DNA from: an uncultured Pseudomonadota bacterium
GTDB lineage: Bacteria > Pseudomonadota > Gammaproteobacteria > Enterobacterales > Succinivibrionaceae
DNA length: 54,891 nt
Assembly (NCBI GenBank): GCA_900317945.1
Contig: ONIT01000004.1
Coordinates: 1 to 54,891 of the forward strand
Direction of reading: 5' to 3'
The translations under genes were made by a program, and so were the position numbers. Below the pieces are notes generated by a model. That model was not told where the DNA came from and ran no database searches. It saw only the letters and a list, made by a program, of their open reading frames with translations. Numbering within the stretch: the stretch's first letter is position 1; the number at the start of each line of letters is the position of its first letter. This document shows, piece after piece, positions 40,633-49,871 of the stretch.

Positions 40633-41331
40633 TTACCTGTCAGCAATGGAAGCCGGGTCAACATTGACGCCGACACCCATAGTGGTGCTGAGGTTGATCT
40701 TTTTAAGGAACACACCCTTGGAGGTAGCGGGCTTAGCCTTGCGGATAGCCGAAATGAGAGCTGCAAGGTTGTCCTTCAGATCAGCTGCCGGGAAGTTGGC
40801 AAGGCCGATGGTGGTATGGACAATAGCAGACTTGTCATTGCGGTATGCAACCTGACCTGCCTTGGCGTTCTTGACTGCCTGGGCAACGTCACGGGTTACG
40901 GTGCCGACCTTCGGGTTAGGCATGAGGCCTCTGGGTCCGAGGATCTGACCGAGCTGTCCGACAACACGCATTGCATCAGGGGAGGCGATGACGACGTCGA
41001 AGTCCATCATGCCATTCTTGATCTCTGCAGCAAGCTCCTGCATTCCGACGAACTCTGCGCCGGCTGCCTTGGCAGCCTCAGCGTTCTCACCCTGGGTGAA
41101 TACGCAGACGCGTACCTTGCGGCCGCTTCCGTGAGGAAGAACGATTGCTCCGCGGACATTCTGGTCAGACTTCTTCGGGTCGATTCCGAGGTTGATAGAA
41201 ACGTCAACGCTTTCAACGAACTTGGCGGTGGCGATGTCCTTGACAAGATTTACAGCCTCATCAGCGGTGTAAAGCTTGGAAGTGTCAACCTTCTCATAAA
41301 GAGCGCGCATGCGCTTAGAAATTTTAGCCAT
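40633..41331 (-). CDS. rplA: 50S ribosomal protein L1
   Basis: L1 forms the mobile stalk near the ribosomal E site. The 232-residue product starts [16 protein letters not shown] and includes [40 protein letters not shown] and [16 protein letters not shown]. It starts three bases after rplK. In E. coli L1 represses the rplK-rplA message. Confidence 0.98.
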   Translation of the reverse strand: MAKISKRMRALYEKVDTSKLYTADEAVNLVKDIATAKFVESVDVSINLGIDPKKSDQNVRGAIVLPHGSGRKVRVCVFTQGENAEAAKAAGAEFVGMQELAAEIKNGMMDFDVVIASPDAMRVVGQLGQILGPRGLMPNPKVGTVTRDVAQAVKNAKAGQVAYRNDKSAIVHTTIGLANFPAADLKDNLAALISAIRKAKPATSKGVFLKKINLSTTMGVGVNVDPASIADR

Positions 41332-41334
41332 TCT

Positions 41335-41763
<429 letters not shown>

Positions 41764-41846
41764 TTAAAAAATATTTCCTTAGAAAAAGGGTTCAGTCGCC
41801 TGCCTTTAACAGCAGGCTCCCCTTCCCGCGAAAAACGGGTTCGAAT

Positions 41847-41875
41847 ATTATAGTGATCTGTTCTGCACTTTGCAA
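41847..41875 (-). promoter_or_regulatory. Sigma-70 promoter of rplK-rplA-rplJ-rplL-rpoB-rpoC
   Basis: On the minus strand TTGCAA and a perfect TATAAT are exactly 17 bases apart, about 85 bases before the rplK ATG. Confidence 0.88.
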
Positions 41876-41948
41876 GCGAATTAGACACGCCTCACAGAAA
41901 TAAACTTTTTCCCCTACAGAATCATGCGCTTGAAAATTTTCTGCCGTC

Positions 41949-42836
41949 TCAGGACGGAGCGTAGCCGCTTAGATCCCTGAGAGCAGCCTTCCAGTCGGAA
42001 GGGCTTATCCCGAAGACCCTGCCGATTTTCTCCATGGAAAGCCTCGAGTTGAGCGGGCGTACCGCAGGAGTAGGATACGCAGACGACGGGATAGGCGTTA
42101 CCCTGACCTTCTCCTTGAGGATTCCCTGCTCTGCTGCCCCGCTGAAAATTGCCTCGGCAAACTCACGCCAGCTGACAAACGGGCTGCCGCAGTAGTTGTA
42201 AATGCCATATTCAGTGAAATCAGAGCACCCCAGAACGGAAGATGCCATTCTCAGGAGCGACTCAGCGATGTCTCCTGCGTAGGTGGGACCGCCTATCTGA
42301 TCGTCTACCACCCTGAGCTCAGGGTGAGTCTTCCCGAGCCTCAGCATAGTCTTTATGAAATTGTTCCCATGCTCGCAGAAAACCCATGCAGTGCGCATGA
42401 CAATGGTTCTCTCGCAGGCATCAAGGGCAGCCTTCTCACCGTCGAGCTTGGTCTGCCCGTAAACATTGGAAGGAGCGGTAGGATCATCCTCCTTCTCAGG
42501 CTCAGTCCCTTTTCCGGGATATACATAGTCCGTGGAGATATGGAGGAGCGGAATGCGCGCCTTATGCGCTGCCTCAGCAAGGAATCCGGCCCCGCGGCAG
42601 TTGAGCTCATATGCCGCCTCGCGGTCGCTCTCAGCCCTGTCAACGGCAGTGTAGGCGGCAGCGTTGATGATCACGTCAGGAAGCTCCCGTGCTACTGCAC
42701 TGTTTACCTGGCTTCTGTCGGTAATGTCAAGATCCGCATGCCCTGCGGCAAAAACGCTGAAGCCGCTCTTCCCTGCAAGGGCCGTGAGCTTGTATCCGAC
42801 CTGTCCGCCTGCGCCGGTGATGAGAACTTTAGGCAT
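41949..42836 (-). CDS. rmlD: dTDP-4-dehydrorhamnose reductase family protein
   Basis: Extended short-chain dehydrogenase that makes dTDP-rhamnose in the last step of the pathway. Motifs: ITGAGGQVGYKL nucleotide-binding loop, ISTDYVYPGKG, and the catalytic YGQTKLDGEK. Length is 295 residues from the chosen ATG, which has GGAG nine bases upstream; an earlier ATG adds five residues. The other rml genes are not in this window, so rmlD is separate from its usual cluster. A different sugar-nucleotide or SAM synthetase-associated role is possible but less likely. Confidence 0.85.
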   Translation of the reverse strand: MPKVLITGAGGQVGYKLTALAGKSGFSVFAAGHADLDITDRSQVNSAVARELPDVIINAAAYTAVDRAESDREAAYELNCRGAGFLAEAAHKARIPLLHISTDYVYPGKGTEPEKEDDPTAPSNVYGQTKLDGEKAALDACERTIVMRTAWVFCEHGNNFIKTMLRLGKTHPELRVVDDQIGGPTYAGDIAESLLRMASSVLGCSDFTEYGIYNYCGSPFVSWREFAEAIFSGAAEQGILKEKVRVTPIPSSAYPTPAVRPLNSRLSMEKIGRVFGISPSDWKAALRDLSGYAPS

Positions 42837-43032
42837 TGCTATAGACTCCATTGATGCTGCCGGTCTGGCCCGTAAGGGGCACCGGCAAAGAAACAGTGCA
42901 AACTTGCTGCTGAGCCGCTATTATCGCAAAATTCCGGGATCCTTACCGGACTGCAGGACAGATTTTTGAAAAGCCTGGACGCACAAGGCGCAGAAATGCC
43001 CTGCTGCATGGGCCTGAATTGAAACTTCATGC

Positions 43033-43061
43033 TTGATTTAAACCTGTATCATATATATAAT
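43033..43061 (+). promoter_or_regulatory. Sigma-70 promoter of rpmE
   Basis: TTGATT and a perfect TATAAT are exactly 17 bases apart, about 70 bases before the rpmE ATG. Confidence 0.8.
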
Positions 43062-43133
43062 ATTGAATTTGTTTTTTTGTGAGTATGCGTGGTATCAGGA
43101 AGATGACCTGACGGCGACGCACCGGAGAGTAAA

Positions 43134-43370
43134 ATGAAAGAAGGAATTCATCCCAAGTACGAGCTGGTAAAGGTCAAGTGCTCTTGCGGAAACGAGTTTG
43201 AAGTACGCAGCACTGCATGCCACGACTTCCAGATCGATGTATGTTCAAAGTGCCATCCGTTCTACACCGGCAAGCAGAAGATCGTTGATACCGGTGGACG
43301 CGTTGAGCGCTTCAACAAGCGTTTCGGTGTCTTTGCAAAGAAGACCGGAGCCAAGAAGGCAGACAAGTAA
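43134..43370 (+). CDS. rpmE: 50S ribosomal protein L31 (zinc type)
   Basis: L31 bridges the ribosomal subunits. The 78-residue product starts [10 protein letters not shown] and keeps the zinc-binding cysteines (CSCG and [12 protein letters not shown]), so it is the zinc-containing C+ type rather than the zinc-free YkgM type. The C-terminus [14 protein letters not shown] is extended by a few Lys/Ala residues. CCGGAGAG precedes the ATG. Monocistronic, with its own promoter and terminator. Confidence 0.97.
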   Translation: MKEGIHPKYELVKVKCSCGNEFEVRSTACHDFQIDVCSKCHPFYTGKQKIVDTGGRVERFNKRFGVFAKKTGAKKADK

Positions 43371-43395
43371 TACCTCCTGGTATTCATGTCAGCAG

Positions 43396-43422
43396 ACGCC
43401 GTTCACCAGAACGGCGTTTTTT
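43396..43422 (+). terminator. Terminator after rpmE
   Basis: ACGCCGTT and AACGGCGT form an 8-bp stem around six bases, followed by five T residues. Confidence 0.92.
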
Positions 43423-43740
43423 ATTTCCAGAGCAGCAGCCCTGTCTGTCAGCCATCCATCATCCTTTCTTCCCCAGTCATTCAGCCAGGCCGGCCCTCAG
43501 TCCGCTCCCTGATATTTCCAGGCGCAAGCATGGCTCCAGTGCTTTGCAGAATTTTTACCAGTCTGTTAACAAATCGAATAGAAAAAGGAGAGAGAGATCC
43601 TAGAAAATATCGCGCGATAATCCTATATTAACAGCTGGGAGTACAGTCAGCTGCAGACCAGGACGGAGCATGGCTCCGCCGCAGTCTGGTGTTTCAGCCT
43701 TTATGAAACTCTCTGTACTAATATAACAAGGAGCAAAACA
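43423..43740. other. Gap between rpmE and the malic enzyme gene
   Basis: About 318 bases without a credible gene. The last ~90 bases hold CGGAGC and GCTCCG pairing around ATG at about 43673-43687, with CAGAC and GTCTG as a possible outer stem. This may be a structured leader of the malic enzyme mRNA. I did not find a convincing consensus promoter. Confidence 0.45.
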
Positions 43741-44991
43741 ATGGCTCAGGAAGATATCTATCAAAAATCGCTTGAATACCACGAGAAGCCGTACCCCGGA
43801 AAGATCGCGATCAAGCTGACCAAGCCTGCAGACACAGCCTACGATCTCACCCTCGCGTACAGCCCTGGAGTTGCACAGCCCTGCCGTGAGATTTACAAGG
43901 ATGTCGATGCTGCATACCGCTACACCTCAAAGGGCAATTCCGTAGCAGTCATCTCCGACGGAACCGCAATTCTCGGACTCGGAGCGCTCGGCCCCCTGGC
44001 ATCAAAGCCTGTAATGGAAGGAAAGGCCCTGCTATTCAAGCGTTTTGCCAATATTGATGCCATCGATATTGAAGTAAAGCATGAGGGCATCGATGACTTT
44101 GTCCGCACTGTCGCAAACATCGCTGACAGCTTCGGCGGAATCAACCTGGAAGACATCAAGGCTCCTGAGTGCTTTGAGATCGAGACGAAGCTCAAGAAAA
44201 TCTGCAAGATCCCGGTATTCCATGATGACCAGCACGGCACTGCGATCATCACCACTGCCGGAATGCTCAATGCCTGCGAGCTGCAGGGCAAGAAGCTTGA
44301 GGATTGCAAGATCGTCTGCGTCGGCGCCGGTGCAGCCGGCATCGCCTGCATGGATCTGCTTACTCAGTGCGGAGCCAAGAAGGAGAACCTGTACGTCTGC
44401 GACCGCCACGGCGTAATCACCTCCAAGAGGTATGATCTGACAGGAAGGAAGGCGGAGTTCATCAATGACTCCGGCGCTACCACCCTTGCCGAGGCCCTTA
44501 AGGACGCCGACATCCTGGTAGGCGTCTCCGGACCCAACGTAGTTACCGAAGAGGAAGTCATGGGCATGGCTCCCAAGGCTATCATCTTCGCCTGCTCGAA
44601 CCCTGAGCCTGAGATTCATCCTGAGATCGTAAGGCGCTGCCGCCCGGACATCATCATGGCAACCGGCCGCTCCGACTACCCTAACCAGATCAACAATCTT
44701 CTCTGCTTCCCTTACCTGTTCCGCGGAGCGCTCGATGTAAGGGCAAAGGACATCAACCTTGACATGATCAAGGCAGCTGTCAGAGCAATCAGGGAAGTTG
44801 CCAAGGATCCCAATATCCCGCCTGAGGTTCTTACCGCCTCCGGAGAGAGCCATCTCGAGTTCGGACCGCACTACATCATTCCGAAGCCGATGGATCCAAG
44901 GCTCCTCAAGAAGATTGCGCGTGCCGTTGCAGAGGCTGCCGTAAAGTCAGGAGTAGCCCAGCTGCCGCTTCCTGAGAATTACATGCTGTAA
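43741..44991 (+). CDS. Malic enzyme, short form without phosphotransacetylase domain
   Basis: Oxidative decarboxylation of malate to pyruvate with NAD(P)+. The 416-residue product matches the catalytic part of the MaeB-type enzymes: LAYSPGVAQPC, SDGTAILGLGALGP, FHDDQHGTAI, the nucleotide loop VCVGAGAAGIACMDLL, and ATGRSDYPNQINN. It ends where MaeB proteins continue into a phosphotransacetylase-like domain, so it is the short form. AAGGAG precedes the ATG. With PntAB it could supply or balance NADPH, an inference only; the cofactor preference is not certain. Confidence 0.93.
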   Translation: MAQEDIYQKSLEYHEKPYPGKIAIKLTKPADTAYDLTLAYSPGVAQPCREIYKDVDAAYRYTSKGNSVAVISDGTAILGLGALGPLASKPVMEGKALLFKRFANIDAIDIEVKHEGIDDFVRTVANIADSFGGINLEDIKAPECFEIETKLKKICKIPVFHDDQHGTAIITTAGMLNACELQGKKLEDCKIVCVGAGAAGIACMDLLTQCGAKKENLYVCDRHGVITSKRYDLTGRKAEFINDSGATTLAEALKDADILVGVSGPNVVTEEEVMGMAPKAIIFACSNPEPEIHPEIVRRCRPDIIMATGRSDYPNQINNLLCFPYLFRGALDVRAKDINLDMIKAAVRAIREVAKDPNIPPEVLTASGESHLEFGPHYIIPKPMDPRLLKKIARAVAEAAVKSGVAQLPLPENYML

Positions 44992-45016
44992 GCTTATCTG
45001 CATGACCCGTTAAGGC

Positions 45017-45042
45017 AAAGGGCACCGTACGGTGCCCTTTTT
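45017..45042 (+). terminator. Terminator after the malic enzyme gene
   Basis: AAAGGGCACC and GGTGCCCTTT form a 10-bp stem around GTAC, followed by more T residues. The A-rich 5' side means it could also work in the other direction for the convergent operon. Confidence 0.9.
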
Positions 45043-45181
45043 CTTTATCAGATCCGACCGGCAGCAGCAGGCGTATCGAATCGCAGCTGGATCAGCTCTC
45101 ACACTGTACTCAGCGAAAAAGGCAGGGAGCAGCTCTCGCCGCCCTCTGCCTAACACTGCTCACTGCCTGACAAGGCCGCTT

Positions 45182-45469
45182 TCAGCTGGCAGCAGCCCCT
45201 GACGATGCTGCACCGGCCTTGGCCTGCTGATCAGCAATAAGATCCTCAAGGTGCTCCTTCTGCTTCTCAAGCTCCTCAAGAGTGACGCTGTCTTCCTCTG
45301 CGGCGCTGTCGCTGTCCTCAACAAGTCCGTTTGCGGCAAAACGGTTCCTGAGCGAGCCAAGGCCTGACTCGATCTGGCCCTTGTGGCTCTCATAGAGGCG
45401 TGAGCCGATTACGCCGGCCGCGATGCCTGCTACGAAGCTGATTACAATTCCTTTGGTAAAAAATGCCAT
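45182..45469 (-). CDS. Small membrane protein of the P-type ATPase operon
   Basis: A 95-residue protein: one membrane helix at about residues 4-23 (TKGIVISFVAGIAAGVIGS), a charged linker, and a predicted coiled coil at about 60-85 (LEELEKQKEHLEDLIADQQA), then a short Ala/Ser tail. AGGAGAG lies five bases before the ATG. The start comes two bases after the ATPase stop codon, so it is almost certainly co-translated. I recognise small single-helix proteins beside similar ATPases in other bacteria, but no function is known to me. A regulatory or accessory role is inferred from position only. Confidence 0.8.
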   Translation of the reverse strand: MAFFTKGIVISFVAGIAAGVIGSRLYESHKGQIESGLGSLRNRFAANGLVEDSDSAAEEDSVTLEELEKQKEHLEDLIADQQAKAGAASSGAAAS

Positions 45470-45471
45470 TT

Positions 45472-47751
45472 TCACTCTCCTGTCTGCGCGGATCTGGAAT
45501 ATTCCGCATCTGTATTAGCTGCCGGAAGCCTGCCGAGACGCGGCAGGCGCCGGTAGTTCCTGTCCTTTGAAACAAGTATCCTCGAGCTGTTGAGCACAAC
45601 GCCCAGAGTAGATGCGTTGTGTACAAGCGTCGCGAGGAGCGGCGTAATCATGCCCATGGCGCCGAGCGTCATGGCTATGGAATTCACCACAATAGTCACG
45701 CCGAAATTGAAATGGACGATGCCCATCGTCTTTTTGCCGATGCTGACAAACTCTGGAAGCTTCAGCGGATCGTCAGAATTGATCGTGACATCTGCTGTCT
45801 CCATCGCGGTGTCAGTGCACCCCTTGCCCATCGCCACGCCGATGTCGGCGTAGGCAAGCGCGGGAGCGTCATTTATTCCGTCTCCGCACATCAGCGTTAC
45901 GCCCTTGCTCTTCACGCGGTTGACGATATTGGCCTTGTCCTCTGGCAGCACTTCTGCCTCATAGCCGTCGAGACCGAGAGATGACGCAATGGCGGCGGCA
46001 GCCTCACGGTTGTCACCGGTAAGCATCATGATCTCCTCAACGCCCTGATAGCGCAGGCGGTTGATTGCCCTTCTGAAATCGCCCCTTACGGAATCGGAGA
46101 TCTCAAGGGCTCCCATGAACTTCCCGGCCCCAGAAACGTATATGACGCTCGCGGCAGGGCTCAGCTTCTCAGGTTCCAGGACTCCCGTTACCGAGTTCTC
46201 CTTCATGAAGGCAAGCGAGCCGACAAGGACCTCGCCGCCGCTGAAGCCGTCAAACGCCTCCACCTCTGCCCTGATGCCGCGGCCTATTACGGTCTCAGCC
46301 TCAGTGTGCCCAGGGATTTCGAGCCCCTGCTTCTTAACCTCGTCAAGTACTGAGATGGCAAGAGGATGTGTAGAGTGAACCTCTGCTGAGGCGGCAGCCA
46401 TAAGCACGGTCTCCGAGGAGATGCCTTCGGCAGCTGTTATGTTGACCACCTCAGGGCGTCCGTTGGTAATTGTTCCGGTCTTGTCGAGGACGACAGAGTT
46501 CACGCCAGCCGCGGCCTCAATGAACGATCCGCCCTTTATCAGTATTCCGGAGCGGGCACAGCGGCTGATGGCGGCTGATATCGCCGTTGCGGTCGAGAGC
46601 TTGAGCCCGCAGGAGAAGTCGATGAAGAGCATGTTTAGGACGCGCGAAATGTCCCGGGTCGCAAGATAGACCACGAGAGCCCCAATGAACGAGACTGGCA
46701 CAAGCATTGATGCCATATGATCGGCATAGTTCTGCACCGGCGCCCTGGTCTTGTTGGCATCCTCGACCATGTGGATGATCCTCGAAAGCGAGGTGTCATC
46801 GCCGACCCTGTCAGCCCTTATCGCAAGATTGCCGAGCATGACGACGCTTCCGGCAAATGCCCTGTCTCCCGGCTTCTTGTCAGCCGGGCGCGACTCACCG
46901 GTAAGCGCAGCCTGATCAACTGCCGCCATTCCCTCGATTACGGTTCCGTCCACCGGGATCTTCTCGCCGGTGAACACCAGGACGGTCATGCCGGGCCTCA
47001 CTGACTTCAGCGGTACCTTTTTCTCAATGCTGTTCTCGCGGATCCAGACGTCCCTGACATTAAGCCCGACAAGGCGGCTGATATTGGTCCTTGCGCGCCT
47101 GGCGGCAAGAGAGGTAAGCATCTCGGAAAAATTGGATATCGCAAGGAGAGTGAGGCTGGACTCCGGCTTCCCGGCAAGGACAGACGCGGTGACTGCAGTT
47201 ACAGTCAGCGTGTCCGCATTCGGTCTTCTCTCTTTCACTGCCCCGGCGATGCCGCTCCTGAAAAGCTCCGTAGACATCAGCAGCACTGCTGCGCTCCTGA
47301 TAAGGCCGGTGGACGCGTAGACCTGAGGAGCCAGGTACTTGAGCCCGAGGAACGCCCCGAAGCAGACGAGGGAAATTATGGCGCTGCGCCTGTGTCCCCT
47401 GAATTCCTTCTCGAAGTCATCAGCATCTGAGGACGGCCTCTGCTCCTGGGACTTCATCTCAGCAGCTGAGGCACGCGGCGCTTTAACGATTCTTCCGGCT
47501 CGCGGCGCCGCAGCGGGAAGGCTGCGCGGTGCAAAGATTCTGCGCACTTCTGACGCGATTGCGGCAATCCCGCCGGCAGAGCCGGCATCCACAGTGATCT
47601 TTAACCTGTCACCCGTGATAAGCGCCCCTCTTACATGAGGGATGGCCCTTGCCCTTGCCTCCGCAAGAAGCGCGGCCTTCCCTTCAGGAGCTGAGCCAAT
47701 CAATACCGAATAAGTCCTGCATTCAGGCATTTCAGCGACCTCCGACGGCAC
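45472..47751 (-). CDS. P1B-type heavy-metal translocating ATPase with atypical metal motifs
   Basis: P-type ATPase of 759 residues. The cytoplasmic core is complete: phosphorylation site LDKTGTITNG, actuator ALTGESRPADK, P1B-specific HP motif in HSTHPLAISV, and GDGINDAPALAYADIGVAMG. The N-terminal ~75 residues look like an HMA fold but carry no CxxC. The intramembrane metal site, CPC or SPC in typical members, reads DFSCGLKLSTATAI, and the last helices end LVHNASTLGVVLNSSR. It may handle a metal other than Cu, Zn or Cd; Mn or Fe are guesses. It overlaps the upstream HMA-like gene by 20 bases and is followed by the small membrane protein. Confidence 0.92.
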   Translation of the reverse strand: MPSEVAEMPECRTYSVLIGSAPEGKAALLAEARARAIPHVRGALITGDRLKITVDAGSAGGIAAIASEVRRIFAPRSLPAAAPRAGRIVKAPRASAAEMKSQEQRPSSDADDFEKEFRGHRRSAIISLVCFGAFLGLKYLAPQVYASTGLIRSAAVLLMSTELFRSGIAGAVKERRPNADTLTVTAVTASVLAGKPESSLTLLAISNFSEMLTSLAARRARTNISRLVGLNVRDVWIRENSIEKKVPLKSVRPGMTVLVFTGEKIPVDGTVIEGMAAVDQAALTGESRPADKKPGDRAFAGSVVMLGNLAIRADRVGDDTSLSRIIHMVEDANKTRAPVQNYADHMASMLVPVSFIGALVVYLATRDISRVLNMLFIDFSCGLKLSTATAISAAISRCARSGILIKGGSFIEAAAGVNSVVLDKTGTITNGRPEVVNITAAEGISSETVLMAAASAEVHSTHPLAISVLDEVKKQGLEIPGHTEAETVIGRGIRAEVEAFDGFSGGEVLVGSLAFMKENSVTGVLEPEKLSPAASVIYVSGAGKFMGALEISDSVRGDFRRAINRLRYQGVEEIMMLTGDNREAAAAIASSLGLDGYEAEVLPEDKANIVNRVKSKGVTLMCGDGINDAPALAYADIGVAMGKGCTDTAMETADVTINSDDPLKLPEFVSIGKKTMGIVHFNFGVTIVVNSIAMTLGAMGMITPLLATLVHNASTLGVVLNSSRILVSKDRNYRRLPRLGRLPAANTDAEYSRSAQTGE

Positions 47752-48364
47752 GGGCCTTTCTTATAAGCCTGGAGGCCGGCTTGGTAAAATCCTTTATCTC
47801 AAGATGGGTTGGACGAAGAAGGAGCGCCAGTCCCCAGAAGAGGATCTGCGTTCCGGACGGCCTCTCGCCCTGGAACACTACCCGGTTGATTCCATAGGCA
47901 AGAAGCGCGAAACCTGCAATTCTGGTGATAAAAGCCGGCCCGGTATGATCAAAGAAGGTCAGCAGGCTCTTCTTGAGACCGCGGAAGATATCGTAGATGT
48001 TGTCGCCTGCGGTAACAATTCCTGTAGGTATTAAAGTCTGCTCCTGGAGCGCGTGCTTTCCGGCGACGGCATGGGACAGAGCGTCAAAGACCAGATCCGC
48101 GGTCTCCTCAGGAACCGAATACTCCGCAATTACGGAACCGGTAACAGGAGAGACCCTGACGCTGTCAAAGCCGTCAAGCCCTAGAAGAAGATCCTCTATG
48201 CGCGAGCAGATCTCCGGGCGTCCCTTTATAGCTTCGCAGCTGTAGCGGCGTCTTCCCGGGATTCGGTGCGCAATCACCATTCCGCGGTTTGAGAACATCA
48301 TGTCGGCGAACGCCTGTCCGAGCCTGTATCCCTCGGAAAATCCCGGTACTCCGTTTGTAGTCAT
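47732..48364 (-). CDS. HMA-like domain membrane protein, ATPase partner
   Basis: A 210-residue protein. Residues ~30-100 resemble a heavy-metal-associated fold (AHRIPGRRRYSCEAIKG, then LDGFDSVRVSPVTGSVIAEY) without the metal-binding CxxC. This is the pattern of HMA_2-type domains that accompany a subset of P1B ATPases. Two hydrophobic segments at about 140-165 and 172-187 suggest membrane anchoring. The ATG shares one base with the stop of the upstream HMA-like gene (TAATG) and the 3' end overlaps the ATPase start, so translation is coupled. The function is unknown; adaptor or regulator is inferred. Confidence 0.78.
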   Translation of the reverse strand: MTTNGVPGFSEGYRLGQAFADMMFSNRGMVIAHRIPGRRRYSCEAIKGRPEICSRIEDLLLGLDGFDSVRVSPVTGSVIAEYSVPEETADLVFDALSHAVAGKHALQEQTLIPTGIVTAGDNIYDIFRGLKKSLLTFFDHTGPAFITRIAGFALLAYGINRVVFQGERPSGTQILFWGLALLLRPTHLEIKDFTKPASRLIRKARAVGGR

Positions 48365-48669
48365 TATTTATTCTTCCTGTATATCCGGAAAGCGCTTTCG
48401 ATCAGCCTGTCAAAAAGCGATCCCTTCCTGACCTTTGCCCTGTCGTAGAATACGGTGATGCTTCCTGTCACCCGGTTGACGTTCCAGTCAGTGATGCCCT
48501 CCTCGGCATCGAGCGCATCGCAGATGCTCCGGTATATCCCGTCATCTTTCTTAAGGCCTTCATAGACAAAGCGGATCCTGCCCTCGTTGACATGGGCAAC
48601 CTTCACCTGCCGGAGAATCAGCGCCTCATATATGGAATCGGCTGTCAGAGACTTGAGAAAATCAAACAT
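48364..48669 (-). CDS. Small HMA-like domain protein, first gene of the ATPase operon
   Basis: A 101-residue soluble protein with a ferredoxin-like pattern (VKVAHVNEGRIRFVYEGLKK, then EEGITDWNVNRVTGSITVFY), similar in layout to the next gene's HMA-like domain and again without CxxC. It would be the first gene of the four-gene operon. The ribosome binding site is weak (AAGG far upstream), so the exact start is less sure. It could be a metal chaperone that uses other ligands or a structural partner of the ATPase. Confidence 0.75.
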   Translation of the reverse strand: MFDFLKSLTADSIYEALILRQVKVAHVNEGRIRFVYEGLKKDDGIYRSICDALDAEEGITDWNVNRVTGSITVFYDRAKVRKGSLFDRLIESAFRIYRKNK

Positions 48670-48776
48670 ATCAGTATTGTTAGCCTTACATTACAGAATA
48701 ATAATTCATAAAAACAGGTTTATCAATGGGAATATCAGGTCAGGATCGCTCAGCCCACGCAGGATCCGGGCAAAGA

Positions 48777-48817
48777 AAAGCCCCTGCAGCAGGACACATG
48801 GTCCATATGCAGGGGCT
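48777..48817 (-). terminator. Second, long-loop hairpin downstream of potI
   Basis: On the minus strand GCCCCTGCA and TGCAGGGGC pair across a loop of about 21 bases and are followed by TTTTCTTT. It lies just beyond the first potI terminator and may act as a backup. Confidence 0.6.
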
Positions 48818-48822
48818 CGGCG

Positions 48823-48846
48823 AAAAAGTGCCGCATGATGCGGCAC
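48823..48846 (-). terminator. Terminator after potI
   Basis: On the minus strand GTGCCGCA and TGCGGCAC form an 8-bp stem around three bases, followed by five T residues. Confidence 0.88.
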
Positions 48847-48899
48847 AGCGAGGCAGCCAGGGGGAAAAGCAGGCGCTCTCATAGGCGCCTGCAGGCGGC

Positions 48900-49871
48900 T
48901 TACTGCCTCTTTTGCTTCTGGGACAGCATGCCGTACTCGCGCTGGCGCTTCTTGTCCTTCCGGTGCATGGTGTACCAGACAATGAATGTGCAGACCGAGA
49001 CAACCAGGACGATTATCGAGGCAAGGGCATTGATGGTCGGGCTTACGCCTCTTCTGACGCTTGAGAAAACCACAATCGGCAGCGTCTTTGCACCTGGTCC
49101 GGAAACAAACTGGGTAATGACCACATCATCCATGGAAATCGTGAAGGCCAGCAGCCATCCGGAGAGAATCGCCGGAAACAGCGACGGAATGGTAATCACG
49201 AAAAACGTCTTCAGCGGAGTGGCGCCAAGATCCATGGCAGCCTCCTCGATGCTGGTGTCCAGTTCCTGAAGCCTGGTCCTGACGACGACCGAGACATAGG
49301 CCGAGGTAAGGGTAACCATCGCGAGCCAGATGGTGAAGGCGCCCTTCTCCGGCCAGCCCGCGATCTTTGACGCCAGGTAGGTCAGCGCCCCGTGGATGCC
49401 GCTCCAGAGCGAGCCCTCCTCAACCTTCATCCCATTGAGCCAGTCATAGAGACCACCGGTCATGTTCTCAAGCGCTACGAAAAGCAGCATGAGGGCAAGT
49501 CCGATGATGACATCAGGAAGCACCATCGGCGCTGTGGTTAGGAACGAGAAGAGCGTCTTTGTCCTGAACGACTCGAACCTCGTGAGGACAAAGGCCGAAA
49601 CAGTCCCGAGGACAACAGCGAACGATGCCGAGAAGAATCCGATGGTCAGCGAGAGCAGGACTCCGGATCTTATCGCCTCGCTCTGCTGCTGCACTCCGAC
49701 AAAAAGCTCCTTGTACCAGCGCAGCGAGAACTTGGACCATACGGTTACCAGCTGGGAGTCATTGAATGAATAGACGATCAGCACAATGATCGGCATGTAC
49801 AGGAAAAAGAATCCCAGTGCAAGGATTACCAGTCTCCAGACCGACTTTACTTCAGGTGCAGGGCTGCTCAT
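48900..49871 (-). CDS. potI: Putrescine ABC transporter permease PotI
   Basis: Second permease of the putrescine importer. Six membrane helices are visible; the cytoplasmic EAA loop is IEEAAMDLGATPLKTFFVIT. Length is 323 residues against 281 in E. coli; part of the excess is a periplasmic loop near residues 140-175 (GLYDWLNGMKVEEGSLWSGI) and a basic C-terminus. Its ATG overlaps the potH stop (ATGA). PotC of the spermidine system is similar, but PotF-like binding protein and gene order favour PotI. Confidence 0.9.
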   Translation of the reverse strand: MSSPAPEVKSVWRLVILALGFFFLYMPIIVLIVYSFNDSQLVTVWSKFSLRWYKELFVGVQQQSEAIRSGVLLSLTIGFFSASFAVVLGTVSAFVLTRFESFRTKTLFSFLTTAPMVLPDVIIGLALMLLFVALENMTGGLYDWLNGMKVEEGSLWSGIHGALTYLASKIAGWPEKGAFTIWLAMVTLTSAYVSVVVRTRLQELDTSIEEAAMDLGATPLKTFFVITIPSLFPAILSGWLLAFTISMDDVVITQFVSGPGAKTLPIVVFSSVRRGVSPTINALASIIVLVVSVCTFIVWYTMHRKDKKRQREYGMLSQKQKRQ

